Assembly: GCF_001698125.1 (NCBI RefSeq)
Contig: NZ_CP013854.1
Location: forward strand, 682,001-746,000
Source of the DNA: Pseudonocardia sp. HH130630-07
GTDB taxonomy: Bacteria > Actinomycetota > Actinomycetes > Mycobacteriales > Pseudonocardiaceae
DNA: 64,000 nucleotides
Direction: 5' to 3'
The notes below the pieces were generated by a model, which saw nothing but the letters and a program-made list of their open reading frames with translations, ran no database searches and was not told the DNA's origin. Position numbers and translations under genes: made by a program. Shown in pieces: positions 30,326 to 39,157 of this stretch (the stretch's first letter is position 1; each line of letters begins with the position of its first letter).

Positions 30326-31281
30326 GCAACACCGAGACCGCGCCGGACCCGGTCGTCTGCGGCGGTGACGCCCCGGCCGTCGAGCTGGTGACGCCCCGCG
30401 AGGTCCCGCTGGGCGGGCCGCGCGCGATGACCGTGCGCCGGACGCTGCCCCGCCGCGTCCGCTCGCTGATCGGGGCCTGGTGCTTCATCGACCACTTCGG
30501 GCCGGACCGGGTCTCCGACACCGGCGGGATGGCCGTGCCGGGCCACCCGCACACCGGGCTGCAGACGGTGTCCTGGCTGTTCGAGGGCGAGGTGGAGCAC
30601 CGCGACACCACCGGTGCGCACGCCGTCATCCGGCCCGGCGAGGTGAACCTGATGACGGCCGGGCACGGCATCGCGCACTCGGAGTTCTCGCTGCCGGGCA
30701 CCGACGTGCTGCACGGGGTCCAGCTGTGGCTGGCGCTGCCGTCCGCGCACCGGCGGACCGCCCCGGCGTTCGAGCACCACGCACCGCCGCGGACCGATCT
30801 CGACGGCGCGGGCCTGCGCGTGTTCCTCGGGTCGCTGGCCGGTGTCACGTCCCCGGTCGCGACGTTCTCCCCGCTGCTCGGTGCGGAACTGGTGCTCCCG
30901 GCGGGCGGGTCGGTGGCGCCGGAGGTGTCGGCGTCGTTCGAGCACGGCGTGCTGGTCGACACCGGGACGGTCGACGTCTGCGGCACCACCGCGGGCCCCG
31001 GCGAACTGGTCTACCTGCCGCCCGGCCGGACGACCCTGCCGCTGCGGACCGGCGACGGCGCCCGGTTGCTGCTGCTCGGCGGCGAGCCGCTGGGCGAGCA
31101 GATCGTCATGTGGTGGAACTTCGTCGGCGCCACCCACGACGAGATCGCCGCACACCGGGCGGCGTGGCGGGCCGCCCGCGCGACCGGCGGGGACGCGCAG
31201 TTCGGCGCCTTCCCGGACGAGTGGGAGTCGACGCTGCCCGCACCGGAGCTGCCGAACGCCCGGCTCACCCCGCGGGAGTGA
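30322..31281 (+). CDS. Pirin-family protein
   Basis: A 319-aa bicupin. The N-terminal cupin carries the pirin metal ligands (HPHTGLQTVSWLFEGEVEH; GHGIAHSE) and a C-terminal pirin domain follows (LLLLGGEPLGEQIVMWWNFV). Bacterial pirins act as iron-dependent quercetinases or redox-sensitive partners of enzymes. Start ATG 30322 overlaps the upstream GNAT gene. The 3' end overlaps the convergent GNAT gene by 17 bp. Confidence 0.9.
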   Translation: MSNTETAPDPVVCGGDAPAVELVTPREVPLGGPRAMTVRRTLPRRVRSLIGAWCFIDHFGPDRVSDTGGMAVPGHPHTGLQTVSWLFEGEVEHRDTTGAHAVIRPGEVNLMTAGHGIAHSEFSLPGTDVLHGVQLWLALPSAHRRTAPAFEHHAPPRTDLDGAGLRVFLGSLAGVTSPVATFSPLLGAELVLPAGGSVAPEVSASFEHGVLVDTGTVDVCGTTAGPGELVYLPPGRTTLPLRTGDGARLLLLGGEPLGEQIVMWWNFVGATHDEIAAHRAAWRAARATGGDAQFGAFPDEWESTLPAPELPNARLTPRE

Positions 31282-31768
31282 CCGGGGCGTCGCCGGTCAC
31301 CCGGAACCAGCGGCTGACCGGCCACTCGACGAACCCGGCGGCGGCGTAGACCGCCCGGGCCGGGGCGTGGCCGGGATCGCCGCCGGTCTCGACCATGACC
31401 GAGGTCGCGCCCCGCCCGGCCAGCAGGTCGAACGCGTGCCGGGTCAGTGCGGTGCCGATGCCCCTGCGCTGCGCGGCCGGGTCGACGGCCAGGATGTCGA
31501 TCTCCCCCAGTCCCTCGTCGCGCATCGCGACGGCGACGAAGCCGACGACGGCGCCGTCGGTCTCGGCGACCCGGGCGTCGGCGGGGGCCGCACACACCCG
31601 CTCGACCGCGGCGCGCTGGGCGGCGGCCCACCCGTCGGGGTACTGGACGTCGTAGACGCCGGACGGACGCAGGATCGAGCGGACGGACGCGAACACCGGC
31701 TCCCAGGCCCGCAGCGCGAGGGCGACGAGGGCGTCCCGGTCGGCGGGGTCGAGCTCTCGGATCAGCAT
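31265..31768 (-). CDS. GNAT-family N-acetyltransferase
   Basis: A 167-aa acetyltransferase with the family A-motif (IDILAVDPAAQRRGIGTALT, about 90-110) and a typical C-terminal strand (YAAAGFVEWPVSRWFRV). Substrate not predictable. ATG at 31768. Its end overlaps the pirin gene on the other strand. Confidence 0.88.
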   Translation of the reverse strand: MLIRELDPADRDALVALALRAWEPVFASVRSILRPSGVYDVQYPDGWAAAQRAAVERVCAAPADARVAETDGAVVGFVAVAMRDEGLGEIDILAVDPAAQRRGIGTALTRHAFDLLAGRGATSVMVETGGDPGHAPARAVYAAAGFVEWPVSRWFRVTGDAPVTPAG

Positions 31769-31812
31769 GACGCCGCATCCTCGCCGGGCCCGCGCGGGGG
31801 CGCACCCCGGAT

Positions 31813-32079
31813 TCAGGCGTGGTCGGCGCGCACCACCGCGACCACCCGGCGGAGCTGTTCGAGCAACAGGTCGGGGCCGCGCCCGTCCGGCTCGACCTCG
31901 ACGTCGACCCGCCCGACGTCTCCCGACAGGTCGGCGCGCAGGTCACGGACGGCGTAGCGGCGCGACCGCAGCGTGGTGAGCACCTTGATCAGCCCGTCGT
32001 CGCCGCCGGTCACCAGCAGGGTGTAGGCGTGCACGGACGCGCGGGGGCGGGCGTCGGGGGTGGCGGTGAGGGTGTCCAT
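31813..32079 (-). CDS. ACT-domain protein resembling acetolactate synthase small subunit (IlvM-like)
   Basis: An 88-aa single ACT domain (YTLLVTGGDDGLIKVLTTLR ... VDVEVEPDGRGPDLLLEQLR) with the size and layout of IlvM. That is the short regulatory subunit of acetolactate synthase in branched-chain amino-acid synthesis. No large subunit is adjacent. ATG at 32079 has GGGAGATCC upstream. A short leader peptide and hairpin lie between its probable promoter and this start, supporting amino-acid-responsive control. Other ACT-domain roles are possible. Confidence 0.65.
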   Translation of the reverse strand: MDTLTATPDARPRASVHAYTLLVTGGDDGLIKVLTTLRSRRYAVRDLRADLSGDVGRVDVEVEPDGRGPDLLLEQLRRVVAVVRADHA

Positions 32080-32152
32080 CGGATCTCCCGGGGCAGCGGT
32101 ACGGGGATCCGGCCAGGTCCGGTGCGCAGTCGTGGGGCCGCACGAACGGGCC

Positions 32153-32183
32153 GCGCGCCGGCGACCTGGTTCAGCCGGCGCGC
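32153..32183 (-). promoter_or_regulatory. Attenuator-like hairpin ahead of the ACT gene
   Basis: GCGCGCCGGC and GCCGGCGCGC form a perfect 10-bp stem with an 11-nt loop. The upstream arm overlaps the last codons of the leader peptide, so ribosome position on the peptide would decide whether the stem forms. Confidence 0.55.
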
Positions 32184-32206
32184 CGGGTAATCACCTGCGC
32201 ACGCAC
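32171..32206 (-). CDS. Putative 11-aa attenuation leader peptide
   Basis: GTG at 32206 opens an 11-codon frame (VRAQVITRRAG) ending in TGA at 32171. TACCCT at 32218-32213 is a good -10 six bases before GTG, so the peptide would start at the 5' end of the transcript. Its VITRR core resembles the end of the branched-chain leader peptide I remember from Corynebacterium ilvBNC. It contains only two branched-chain codons (Val, Ile), so control may be weak. Confidence 0.5.
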   Translation of the reverse strand: MRAQVITRRAG

Positions 32207-32321
32207 GAGGGCAGGGTAGCAGTGCCCCGCCGCTGCCCGGCGACGGCGGAACTCCGGATCGGGCCCGGGGCGGGATGGTGCCGGGATAGATTGGGCGCCC
32301 GTTTCGATCCCGGAGGACCAC

Positions 32322-32891
32322 GTGGCACGACCGGCCTGGGGCCGCCTGTCCGTCCTGCTCGCGCTCGTCGTCGCCGTGTCGGCGGGGTGCGGGGCCGAGG
32401 AGCCGCCGCCGGGGCCGTTCCCGCCGCGGCCGCAGGACATCGCGGTCGACCGGCTCGATCCGTGTCAGGGGATCACCGCGGCGAAGGCGTCCGAGCTGGG
32501 GACGAGGGGGGCTGCGCGATCGACAGACGAGGAGGACGCGCCGGCTGCCAAGATCCAGGGAGCACGGACCCGCAGCTGTAGCTGGTCCAACCTCAGCGAC
32601 TACACGAGCTACAGCGTGTCGTTCATCGACCGGGAGGTGACGAACGGTCACGGTGCGGCCATCGGTAACGGCACGATCGATCAGGTCGCCGGCTATGGGG
32701 TCGTTCGGCAGGAGGACGACGGGGCCAACGCCTGCCGCATCTCGGTGGATGCCGGTCACGATCGGACCTTCCGGGTGGACGTCCTGTCGCGTGGGGACGT
32801 CGTCGGGCAGCCCGTGTCCATGACCGACGTGTGCCGGAGTGCGGCTGATGTCACGTCTCACGTGATCGAGACCTTGCGCGCGCTGAGCTGA
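32322..32891 (+). CDS. DUF3558 lipoprotein
   Basis: A 189-aa secreted lipoprotein: hydrophobic signal (LSVLLALVVAVSAGCG, Cys about 21), a Pro-rich spacer, then a DUF3558-type domain (LDPCQGITAAKASELG; RSCSWSNLSDYTSYSVSFI; NACRISVDAG). Its three conserved cysteines suggest a disulfide-bonded surface domain. GTG at 32322 has GGAGG six bases upstream and TAGATT at 32287 as a -10. It heads the PE-like/PPE-like pair, a gene order familiar in Pseudonocardiaceae. Function unknown. Confidence 0.85.
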   Translation: MARPAWGRLSVLLALVVAVSAGCGAEEPPPGPFPPRPQDIAVDRLDPCQGITAAKASELGTRGAARSTDEEDAPAAKIQGARTRSCSWSNLSDYTSYSVSFIDREVTNGHGAAIGNGTIDQVAGYGVVRQEDDGANACRISVDAGHDRTFRVDVLSRGDVVGQPVSMTDVCRSAADVTSHVIETLRALS

Positions 32892-32965
32892 TGACGGGTT
32901 TGCTCCCGCGACCACGATCCCCTGTTCCGCCTCGGCGACCACCACGGATCCCCTAGCTTATCGCC

Positions 32966-33364
32966 ATGACTCAGGCGCACGAGCCGCGTGGAACGGAATC
33001 CGACAGCCTCATGGTGCAGGTCGACCGGGACAACGTGCTCGGGATCTGCAGCGAGCTGCGCTATCAGGTCGAGCAGATGTACACCGCTCTGGAGACAGCG
33101 GACCGAAATGCGGTGCAACCGCCGTGCGGAGACGATCCTGTCTCGATCGACGCGGCCAGAGCGTTCGACGCCAAGATCGAACAGATTCGCGACGTGCACT
33201 GGGCACATCTCGCCGAGATCGAGAGAGCGATCGGACGGCTGCGCGAGGCCGCAGCCGAGTACGGCTTCACCAACGATGACATCGAGGCGTCGTTCAAGGC
33301 TGAGCTCCCGGGTATGCAGCAACGGCACGCTGACGTCCGCGCCGCCCGAGCAGCCGCACTGTGA
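32966..33364 (+). CDS. PE-like/ESX-associated small helical protein
   Basis: A 132-aa mostly helical, acidic protein (VQVDRDNVLGICSELRYQVE ... FDAKIEQIRDVHWAHLAEIE ... YGFTNDDIEASFKAE). Length, helical pattern and position before a PPE-like gene fit the PE-like partners of type VII secretion substrates, though there is no PE motif at the N-terminus. ATG 32966 has TAGCTT (32954-32959) six bases upstream: a leaderless start. The gene is clearly less GC-rich than its neighbours. Confidence 0.6.
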   Translation: MTQAHEPRGTESDSLMVQVDRDNVLGICSELRYQVEQMYTALETADRNAVQPPCGDDPVSIDAARAFDAKIEQIRDVHWAHLAEIERAIGRLREAAAEYGFTNDDIEASFKAELPGMQQRHADVRAARAAAL

Positions 33365-33371
33365 GCAATCG

Positions 33372-34859
33372 ATGATCATCGGGTGCAACAACTTCTCGGC
33401 GTTCGACCTCCCGACGAAGATCAGCTGGGTTCAGGATAAGCCCGGACGGTCTGCCTCGGACGGTAGAGCCGAGAACCTGACCACGCTCAGTACCTCGCTC
33501 GCTATTGCCGGCGGTGGTGTGGATCAGGGAATTGGCAGGTTCGGCACCGCCTGGCGCGGCCCGGCCGCCGATGCCGCCACGACCTCGCTGACCGGTATCG
33601 CGCAGGGCGTGGGCGACACCGCGACCGTCGCCGCGAACGGTGCAGGGCGGCTCGGTGACCACGGCTCGTCGTTCGAGTACCTGCGTCCGCTGGTCGACAG
33701 CGGTCGTTACGTCGACCCGAACCAGTACAGCTGGATCCAGCGGGCCGGGGACAACATCAGCGAGTCCTGGCAGTCGTTGTGGGGCAACGGCGCAGATCAC
33801 GTGACCATCGCCGAACGCAACGCGGCCACCGACGCCGAGGTCGACCGGGCCTTCACACGCTACGAGAACGACACCTTCGACATCAACGAACGCTTCACGA
33901 CCGCGAGCGCCCCACCCGCTCCCGGTGGCAGCGGTGTCCCCGGTGGCGCCGGCGGGATCGGTGGCCCCGGTGGTGCGGGTGCGGGCGGTATCGGCGGTGT
34001 CTCGTCCGGCGGCCCCGCGGCCGGTGGCGGTGGCGGCACGGCGGACGCTCCCGGTGCCGGGCCCGTGGCTCCGCCCTCACCCGGCGGTGGGCTCCCCGAC
34101 GGTGGTGGAGCTCCGGCTCTCGGCCCGGCCGCGGTCGGCGGTGCACCGGGCCCGGCCGGCGCGGCCGAGACCGGGCCGGGCGGCGGCGGGCCCGCACTGC
34201 GCCCGACCGACGCCGGGCCGGGCGGCGGGACCGCGAACGGCACCGGATCCGGCAGCGGCGCGGCCGCGGGCGGCCCGGCTCCGAACGGCACCGGGACCGG
34301 GACCGGCGGCGCGGGGATGGTCGGCGGCGCCCCCGGCAGCGGGGTGCGTGCCCCGGGGGCCGACCGCGTCCCGGGGGCCGGGTCCCGTGTGCCCGGCCCG
34401 GCTGCGGACCGGATCCGCAGCGATCTCGGTACGAGGTTCGGTGACACCGCCCGCCGCCAGCAGCTGCTCAACCAGCCGGGACCCACGGCACCGTTCGGCC
34501 GCGGCACCGTCGGCGGGGCGACGCCGGGTGCGGGCCGCGGCGCCCTGTTCGGCGGGGGCGGCACCGGATGGGGTGGCCCGGGTGCCGGTGGCGGGGTCTG
34601 GGCGCCCGAGCCGCGTACGGGCCTCCCCCGGGCCGGTTTTGCCGAGGGTCAGCCCGTCCGCCCCGGCGATCCGGCGACCGGCCGCGGTGCCGGCGGCGGG
34701 CAGCCCGGCGGGTACGGCCCGATGATGGGCGGCGCGGGGGCCGGGACCAGCGGCGGCCAGGAACACCGCAACCGCTACATCGTCCCCACCACCGAGTTCT
34801 TCGACCTCGACCTCGAGGTCACCGACGCCGTCCTCGGCCCGGACGACACCCCCCGCTGA
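33372..34859 (+). CDS. PPE-like type VII secretion protein with Gly/Pro/Ala-rich tail
   Basis: A 495-aa protein. Residues 1-175 form a helical WXG100/PPE-like region (FGTAWRGPAADAATTSLTGI; YSWIQRAGDNISESWQSLWG). Residues about 180-335 are a low-complexity Gly/Ala/Pro tract. A more conserved C-terminus follows (DRIRSDLGTRFGDTARRQQL ... EHRNRYIVPTTEFFDLD), ending acidic. This matches PPE-domain proteins of Pseudonocardiaceae, exported or surface-exposed through an ESX system. ATG at 33372 lies 7 bp after the PE-like stop, suggesting coupling; no ribosome site is obvious. ESX structural genes are not in this window. Confidence 0.72.
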   Translation: MIIGCNNFSAFDLPTKISWVQDKPGRSASDGRAENLTTLSTSLAIAGGGVDQGIGRFGTAWRGPAADAATTSLTGIAQGVGDTATVAANGAGRLGDHGSSFEYLRPLVDSGRYVDPNQYSWIQRAGDNISESWQSLWGNGADHVTIAERNAATDAEVDRAFTRYENDTFDINERFTTASAPPAPGGSGVPGGAGGIGGPGGAGAGGIGGVSSGGPAAGGGGGTADAPGAGPVAPPSPGGGLPDGGGAPALGPAAVGGAPGPAGAAETGPGGGGPALRPTDAGPGGGTANGTGSGSGAAAGGPAPNGTGTGTGGAGMVGGAPGSGVRAPGADRVPGAGSRVPGPAADRIRSDLGTRFGDTARRQQLLNQPGPTAPFGRGTVGGATPGAGRGALFGGGGTGWGGPGAGGGVWAPEPRTGLPRAGFAEGQPVRPGDPATGRGAGGGQPGGYGPMMGGAGAGTSGGQEHRNRYIVPTTEFFDLDLEVTDAVLGPDDTPR

Positions 34860-34884
34860 CCCCTCACCACCCCGGGACCGGCCC

Positions 34885-34931
34885 ACTCATGGAGCAAGAG
34901 CCTCGTGTGAGCAGGCCGAAGCTCCATGAGT
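34885..34931. repeat. Inverted repeat with 11-bp perfect arms
   Basis: ACTCATGGAGC and GCTCCATGAGT enclose 25 bases, in which GCCT and AGGC can pair further. It lies 25 bp after the PPE-like stop. It could end that transcript, but there is no U-tract and its A/T content is unlike other hairpins here. It may be a copy of a dispersed intergenic palindrome. Confidence 0.6.
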
Positions 34932-35005
34932 GCGAACCGGCGGGCTCCGGTGGGCGCGGGCCGGGTGCGGGCCGGGTGCGGGGGCGGTGGCCGGGGAGGC
35001 GCAGG

Positions 35006-35764
35006 ATGGCCGTCGTGCGGTACGTGGCGATCGGCGACAGCTTCACCGAGGGCGTGGGTGACGAGGACGGGTCGGGTGAGCCCCGCGGCTGGGCCGACCG
35101 GGTCGCGGCGGGACTGGCCGGCGCGTCCGGCGGGCCCGTGTCGTACGCGAACCTCGCGGTCCGCGGCCGGCTGCTCGACGACATCGTCGGCCCGCAGCTG
35201 GAGGCCGCGCTCGCCCTGGACCCGCTGCCGACGCTGATCACGCTGAACGGCGGCGGCAACGACATGCTGCGGCGGCACACCGACCTCGACGATCTGACGG
35301 CCCTCACCACCCACGCCGTGCGCCGGTGCGCGGAGACCGGCGTCCGGCTGCTGCTGATCAGCGGCGCCGACCCGTCGGCGGGCCTGCCGATGGGCCACGT
35401 CGTGCACCGCCGGGCGGCCGCCCTGACCGTGGCCGTCGCGGAGCTGGCCGCCACGCACGGGCTGGGGATGGCCGACGTCTTCGGCGACGCCGAGATCCGC
35501 CGGCCCGGCTACTGGTCGCCGGACCGCCTGCACCTGGGCCCGGCCGGGCACGTGCGGGCGGCCGGGCTGGTGCTCGACGCGCTCGGCGTCCGCGGGTCGG
35601 TCCCCGCGCCGCAGCTCCTGCCGGACGCGCGCCGGGGCGTCCGGACCGAACTGGCGTACTACCGCGAGCACGTCCTGCCCTGGATCAGACGGCGGCTGCG
35701 GCACCGGTCCTCCGGCGACGGCCGGGTCGGCAAGCACCCCACCTGGACGACGGTCACCGCCTGA
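35006..35764 (+). CDS. SGNH/GDSL-family hydrolase
   Basis: A 252-aa esterase-like protein with block I YVAIGDSFTEG (catalytic Ser), block II NLAVRGR, block III TLNGGGNDM and block V DRLHLGPAGH (catalytic Asp-His). No signal peptide, so probably cytoplasmic. The C-terminal about 40 residues are basic. ATG at 35006 is used; GTG 35015 is an alternative. Substrate unknown (acyl or acetyl ester likely). Confidence 0.87.
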   Translation: MAVVRYVAIGDSFTEGVGDEDGSGEPRGWADRVAAGLAGASGGPVSYANLAVRGRLLDDIVGPQLEAALALDPLPTLITLNGGGNDMLRRHTDLDDLTALTTHAVRRCAETGVRLLLISGADPSAGLPMGHVVHRRAAALTVAVAELAATHGLGMADVFGDAEIRRPGYWSPDRLHLGPAGHVRAAGLVLDALGVRGSVPAPQLLPDARRGVRTELAYYREHVLPWIRRRLRHRSSGDGRVGKHPTWTTVTA

Positions 35765-35770
35765 GCCCGG

Positions 35771-37093
35771 TCAGGCGCGCGGCTCCCGGAGATCCCGGAG
35801 CCGCTGCAGCTTGCCGACCGACCGTTCCAGCGTCTCCGGATCGACGATCTCGCAGGTCACCGTGACGCCGACGGCCTCCTTGACCGCCCGCACCAGGTCC
35901 GCGGCCGCGCGCTCGCGACGCTCGGCCGGCGCGTCCGGGCGGGCCTCGACCCGCACCGCGAGCGCGTCCATCCGGCCCTCGGTGGTCAGCACCAGCTGGA
36001 AGTGCGGCGCGCACCCCGGGGTGCGCAGGACGATCTCCTCGATCTGGGTCGGGAAGACGTTCACCCCGCGCAGGATGATCAGGTCGTCGGACCGGCCGGT
36101 CACCCTCGCCATCCGGCGCATCTGCGGACGCGCGGTGCCCGGCAGCAGCGTCGTCAGGTCCCGGGTGCGGTAGCGGATGATCGGCAGCCCCTCCTTGGTG
36201 AGGCTGGTGAACAGCAGCTCGCCCTCCTCGCCGTCGGGCAGCGACGTGCCGTCGAGCGGGTCGACGACCTCGGGCAGGAAGTGGTCCTCCCAGACGTGCA
36301 GGCCGTCCTTGGTCTCCACGCACTCCTGCGACACGCCGGGTCCCATGACCTCCGAGAGCCCGTAGATGTCGACGGCGTGGATGCCGGTACGTTCCTCGAT
36401 CTCGGTGCGCATCCGCTCGCTCCACGGCTCGGCGCCGAAGATCCCGACCTGCAGAGCGGTGCTGCGCGGGTCGACGCCGCGGCGCTCGAACTCGTCGATC
36501 AGGGTGAGCATGTAGCTCGGCGTCAGCATGATGATCTCGGGCTGGAAGTCGACGATGAGCTGCACCTGGCGCGGGGTCATCCCGCCGGACATCGGGATGA
36601 CGGTCGCGCCGAGCTTCTCCGCGCCGTAGTGCGCGCCCAGCCCGCCGGTGAACAGCCCGTACCCGTACGCGACGTGCACCCGGTGCCCCGGGCGCCCGCC
36701 CGCCGCCCGGATCGAGCGGGCCACCAGCGTCGCCCAGTTGTCGACGTCGCCCGCGGTGTACCCGACGACGGTCGGCCGCCCGGTCGTCCCGGACGAGGCG
36801 TGAATCCGCGCGATCTGCTCCCGGGGCACGGCGAACATGCCGAACGGGTAGCTCTCGCGCAGGTCGGCCTTCGTGGTCGTGGGGAACTTCGCGATGTCGG
36901 CGAGCTCGCGGCAGTCGTCGGGGTGCACACCGTGCGCGTCGAAGGCCGCCCGGTAGTGCGGGACCCGGGTGTAGGCGTGCCGCAGTGTCCACTGCAGACG
37001 CTGCAGCTGCAGCGCGCGCAGCTCGTCGAGCGACATCCGCTCGGCCGGGTCCAGCAGCTCCGCGGCCGGTGCGTCCCCGGTCGCCGTGCTCAT
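35771..37093 (-). CDS. paaK: Phenylacetate-CoA ligase
   Basis: A 440-aa AMP-forming ligase that activates phenylacetate to phenylacetyl-CoA, the first step of the paa pathway. Seen are the P-loop SSGTTGRPTVVGYT, YGLSEVMGPGVS, the hinge RSDDLIILRGVNVFPTQIE and a C-terminal lysine (VGKLQRL). Length is normal for PaaK. ATG at 37093 overlaps the paaZ stop (ATGA), so it is the second gene of a paaZK operon. Confidence 0.95.
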   Translation of the reverse strand: MSTATGDAPAAELLDPAERMSLDELRALQLQRLQWTLRHAYTRVPHYRAAFDAHGVHPDDCRELADIAKFPTTTKADLRESYPFGMFAVPREQIARIHASSGTTGRPTVVGYTAGDVDNWATLVARSIRAAGGRPGHRVHVAYGYGLFTGGLGAHYGAEKLGATVIPMSGGMTPRQVQLIVDFQPEIIMLTPSYMLTLIDEFERRGVDPRSTALQVGIFGAEPWSERMRTEIEERTGIHAVDIYGLSEVMGPGVSQECVETKDGLHVWEDHFLPEVVDPLDGTSLPDGEEGELLFTSLTKEGLPIIRYRTRDLTTLLPGTARPQMRRMARVTGRSDDLIILRGVNVFPTQIEEIVLRTPGCAPHFQLVLTTEGRMDALAVRVEARPDAPAERRERAAADLVRAVKEAVGVTVTCEIVDPETLERSVGKLQRLRDLREPRA

Positions 37094-39129
37094 CGCTTCG
37101 CCACCAGGGTCAGCACGTCGTAGCGGGCGACAGACTCGCCGTCCTGGCGGGTCACGTCGGCGTCCCAGCGGACCTCGCCGTGGTCCGCGGACTGGCGCGG
37201 GGTGATCTGCTTGCAGGTCAGCGTCACCGTGAGCTCGTCGTCGAAGCGGACCGGGGTGAGGAACCGCAGCCCGTCGACGCCGAAGTTCGCCAGCACCGGG
37301 CCGGGGTCCGGATCGACGAACAGGCCCGCCGCCAGTGACACGACGAGGTAGCCGTGCGCGACCCGCTGCCCGAACAGCGGGTTGGCCGCGGCGGCCGCCT
37401 CGTCGGTGTGGGCGTAGAAGGTGTCTCCGGTGAACTCGGCGAAGTGCTCCACGTCGCCCTGGGTGACCCGGCGCGGGCCGGCGACGAGGCTGTCCCCCGG
37501 CCGCAGCTCCTCGAGGTGCTTGCGGAACGGGTGGACACCGTCGTCGTGCCGCCGGGCCCCGGCCACCCAGCGGCCGGTGATCGCGGCGAGCGAGTCGGGG
37601 TCGGCCTGGACGGCGGTGCGCTGCATGTGGTGCAGGACGCCGCGGATCCCGCCCATCTCCTCGCCGCCACCGGCGCGGCCCGGACCGCCGTGCACCAGCT
37701 GCGGCAGCGGGGACCCGTGCCCGGTGGACTCGGCGGCGTCGCGGGCGTTGAGCACGTGCACGCGGCCGTGGAACGGGGCGATGCCGAGCACGACGTCCCG
37801 GACGAACCCCGGGTCGGCGCTCACCACGGACCCGGCCAGCGAGCCCTGGCCGCGGGCCGCGTACTCGACGAGCTGCGCGGTGCCGTCGTACGGCAGGACG
37901 GTGGCGACCGGGCCGAACGCCTCGACCTCGTGCGGCGCGGCGTGGTCGGGGTCGCCGAGCAGCAGCAGCGGGGAGACGAAGGCGCCCCGGTCGGCGTCGG
38001 CACCGGTCACCGCCACCCGGTCCGGGTCGCCGGACACGATCCGGCCGGCGCCCTGCAGGGCCTTGATGCTGCGCCGGACCTCCTCGCGCTGGTCGAGGCT
38101 CGCCAGGGCGCCCATCGTGACGCCCTCGGCGTCCGGTGCGCCGACCACGACCCGGGCCAACCGCTCCGACACCGCACCGACCACGGCGTCGACGTGCTCG
38201 CGCGGCACGAACGCGCGCCGGATCGCCGTGCACTTCTGGCCGGCCTTCACCGTCATCTCGGTGCTCAGGGCCCTGACGAACAGGTCGAACTCCGGCGTCC
38301 CCGGACCGGCGTCCGGACCGAGCGCGGCCAGGTTCAGCGAGTCGGCCTCGGCGGAGAACCGGACCGCGTTGCGGACGATGGACGGGTGGCTGCGCAGGGT
38401 CTGCGCGGTCGCCGCGGACCCGGTGAAGGAGACCAGGTCCTGGCCGGTGAGGTGCTCGAACGCGTCGCCCAGCGAGCCGGCGACGAACTGCACCGCCCCG
38501 TCCGGGAGCAGCCCGGAGCCGACGATCAGCTCCACCAGCCGCGCGGTCAGGAACGCCGTGGGCGACGCGGGCTTGATCAGCGTCGGCACGCCGGCGAGGA
38601 AGGCGGGCGCCAGCTTCTCCAACGGACCCCACACCGGGAAGTTGAACGCGTTGACCTGCACCGCGACCCCGTGGCGGGGGGTGAGCACGTGCTGGCCGAG
38701 GAACGTGCCGCCGCGGCCCAGCGGCTCCACGGCGCCCTCGACGAACACGGTGTCGGCGGGCAGCTCGCGCTTGGCCTTCGAGGCGTACGCGAGCAGGACG
38801 CCGATGCCCCCGTCGACGTCGAACCGCGAGTCGGCGAGCGTCGCGCCCGTGCGGGCCGAGACGGCGTAGAGCTCGTCGCGGTGCTCGCGCAGGTGCTGGC
38901 CGAGGGCCTTGAGCAGCGCGGCACGCTGGTGGAAGGTGAGCTCGCGCAGGGCCGGGCCGCCGGTGCGCCGTCCGTGGTCGAGCGCCGCACCGAGGTCGAG
39001 GCCGTCCGCGGAGATCCGCGCGATCTCCGCTCCGGTCACCGCGTCGTGCAGCGGGCGCCCGTCCCCGGAGCCGGTGCACCAGGATCCGGCGAGATGGCTG
39101 CGGAGCACCGGGGTACTGGACTGGGGCAT
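37090..39129 (-). CDS. paaZ: Bifunctional oxepin-CoA hydrolase/semialdehyde dehydrogenase PaaZ
   Basis: A 679-aa fusion. The N-terminal aldehyde dehydrogenase (about 1-520) has VNAFNFPVWGPLEKLAP, VSFTGSAATAQTL, and the catalytic Cys in MTVKAGQKCTAIRR. The C-terminal MaoC-like hydratase (about 540-679; EHFAEFTGDTFYAHTDEAAA) opens the oxepin ring. Together they convert oxepin-CoA to 3-oxo-5,6-dehydrosuberyl-CoA. ATG at 39129 has GGAGGT upstream. The promoter region shared with the divergent enoyl-CoA hydratase holds PaaR-like operators. Confidence 0.95.
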   Translation of the reverse strand: MPQSSTPVLRSHLAGSWCTGSGDGRPLHDAVTGAEIARISADGLDLGAALDHGRRTGGPALRELTFHQRAALLKALGQHLREHRDELYAVSARTGATLADSRFDVDGGIGVLLAYASKAKRELPADTVFVEGAVEPLGRGGTFLGQHVLTPRHGVAVQVNAFNFPVWGPLEKLAPAFLAGVPTLIKPASPTAFLTARLVELIVGSGLLPDGAVQFVAGSLGDAFEHLTGQDLVSFTGSAATAQTLRSHPSIVRNAVRFSAEADSLNLAALGPDAGPGTPEFDLFVRALSTEMTVKAGQKCTAIRRAFVPREHVDAVVGAVSERLARVVVGAPDAEGVTMGALASLDQREEVRRSIKALQGAGRIVSGDPDRVAVTGADADRGAFVSPLLLLGDPDHAAPHEVEAFGPVATVLPYDGTAQLVEYAARGQGSLAGSVVSADPGFVRDVVLGIAPFHGRVHVLNARDAAESTGHGSPLPQLVHGGPGRAGGGEEMGGIRGVLHHMQRTAVQADPDSLAAITGRWVAGARRHDDGVHPFRKHLEELRPGDSLVAGPRRVTQGDVEHFAEFTGDTFYAHTDEAAAAANPLFGQRVAHGYLVVSLAAGLFVDPDPGPVLANFGVDGLRFLTPVRFDDELTVTLTCKQITPRQSADHGEVRWDADVTRQDGESVARYDVLTLVAKR

Positions 39130-39157
39130 CGACAGGACCTCCGTCGTTCGTCAATGA

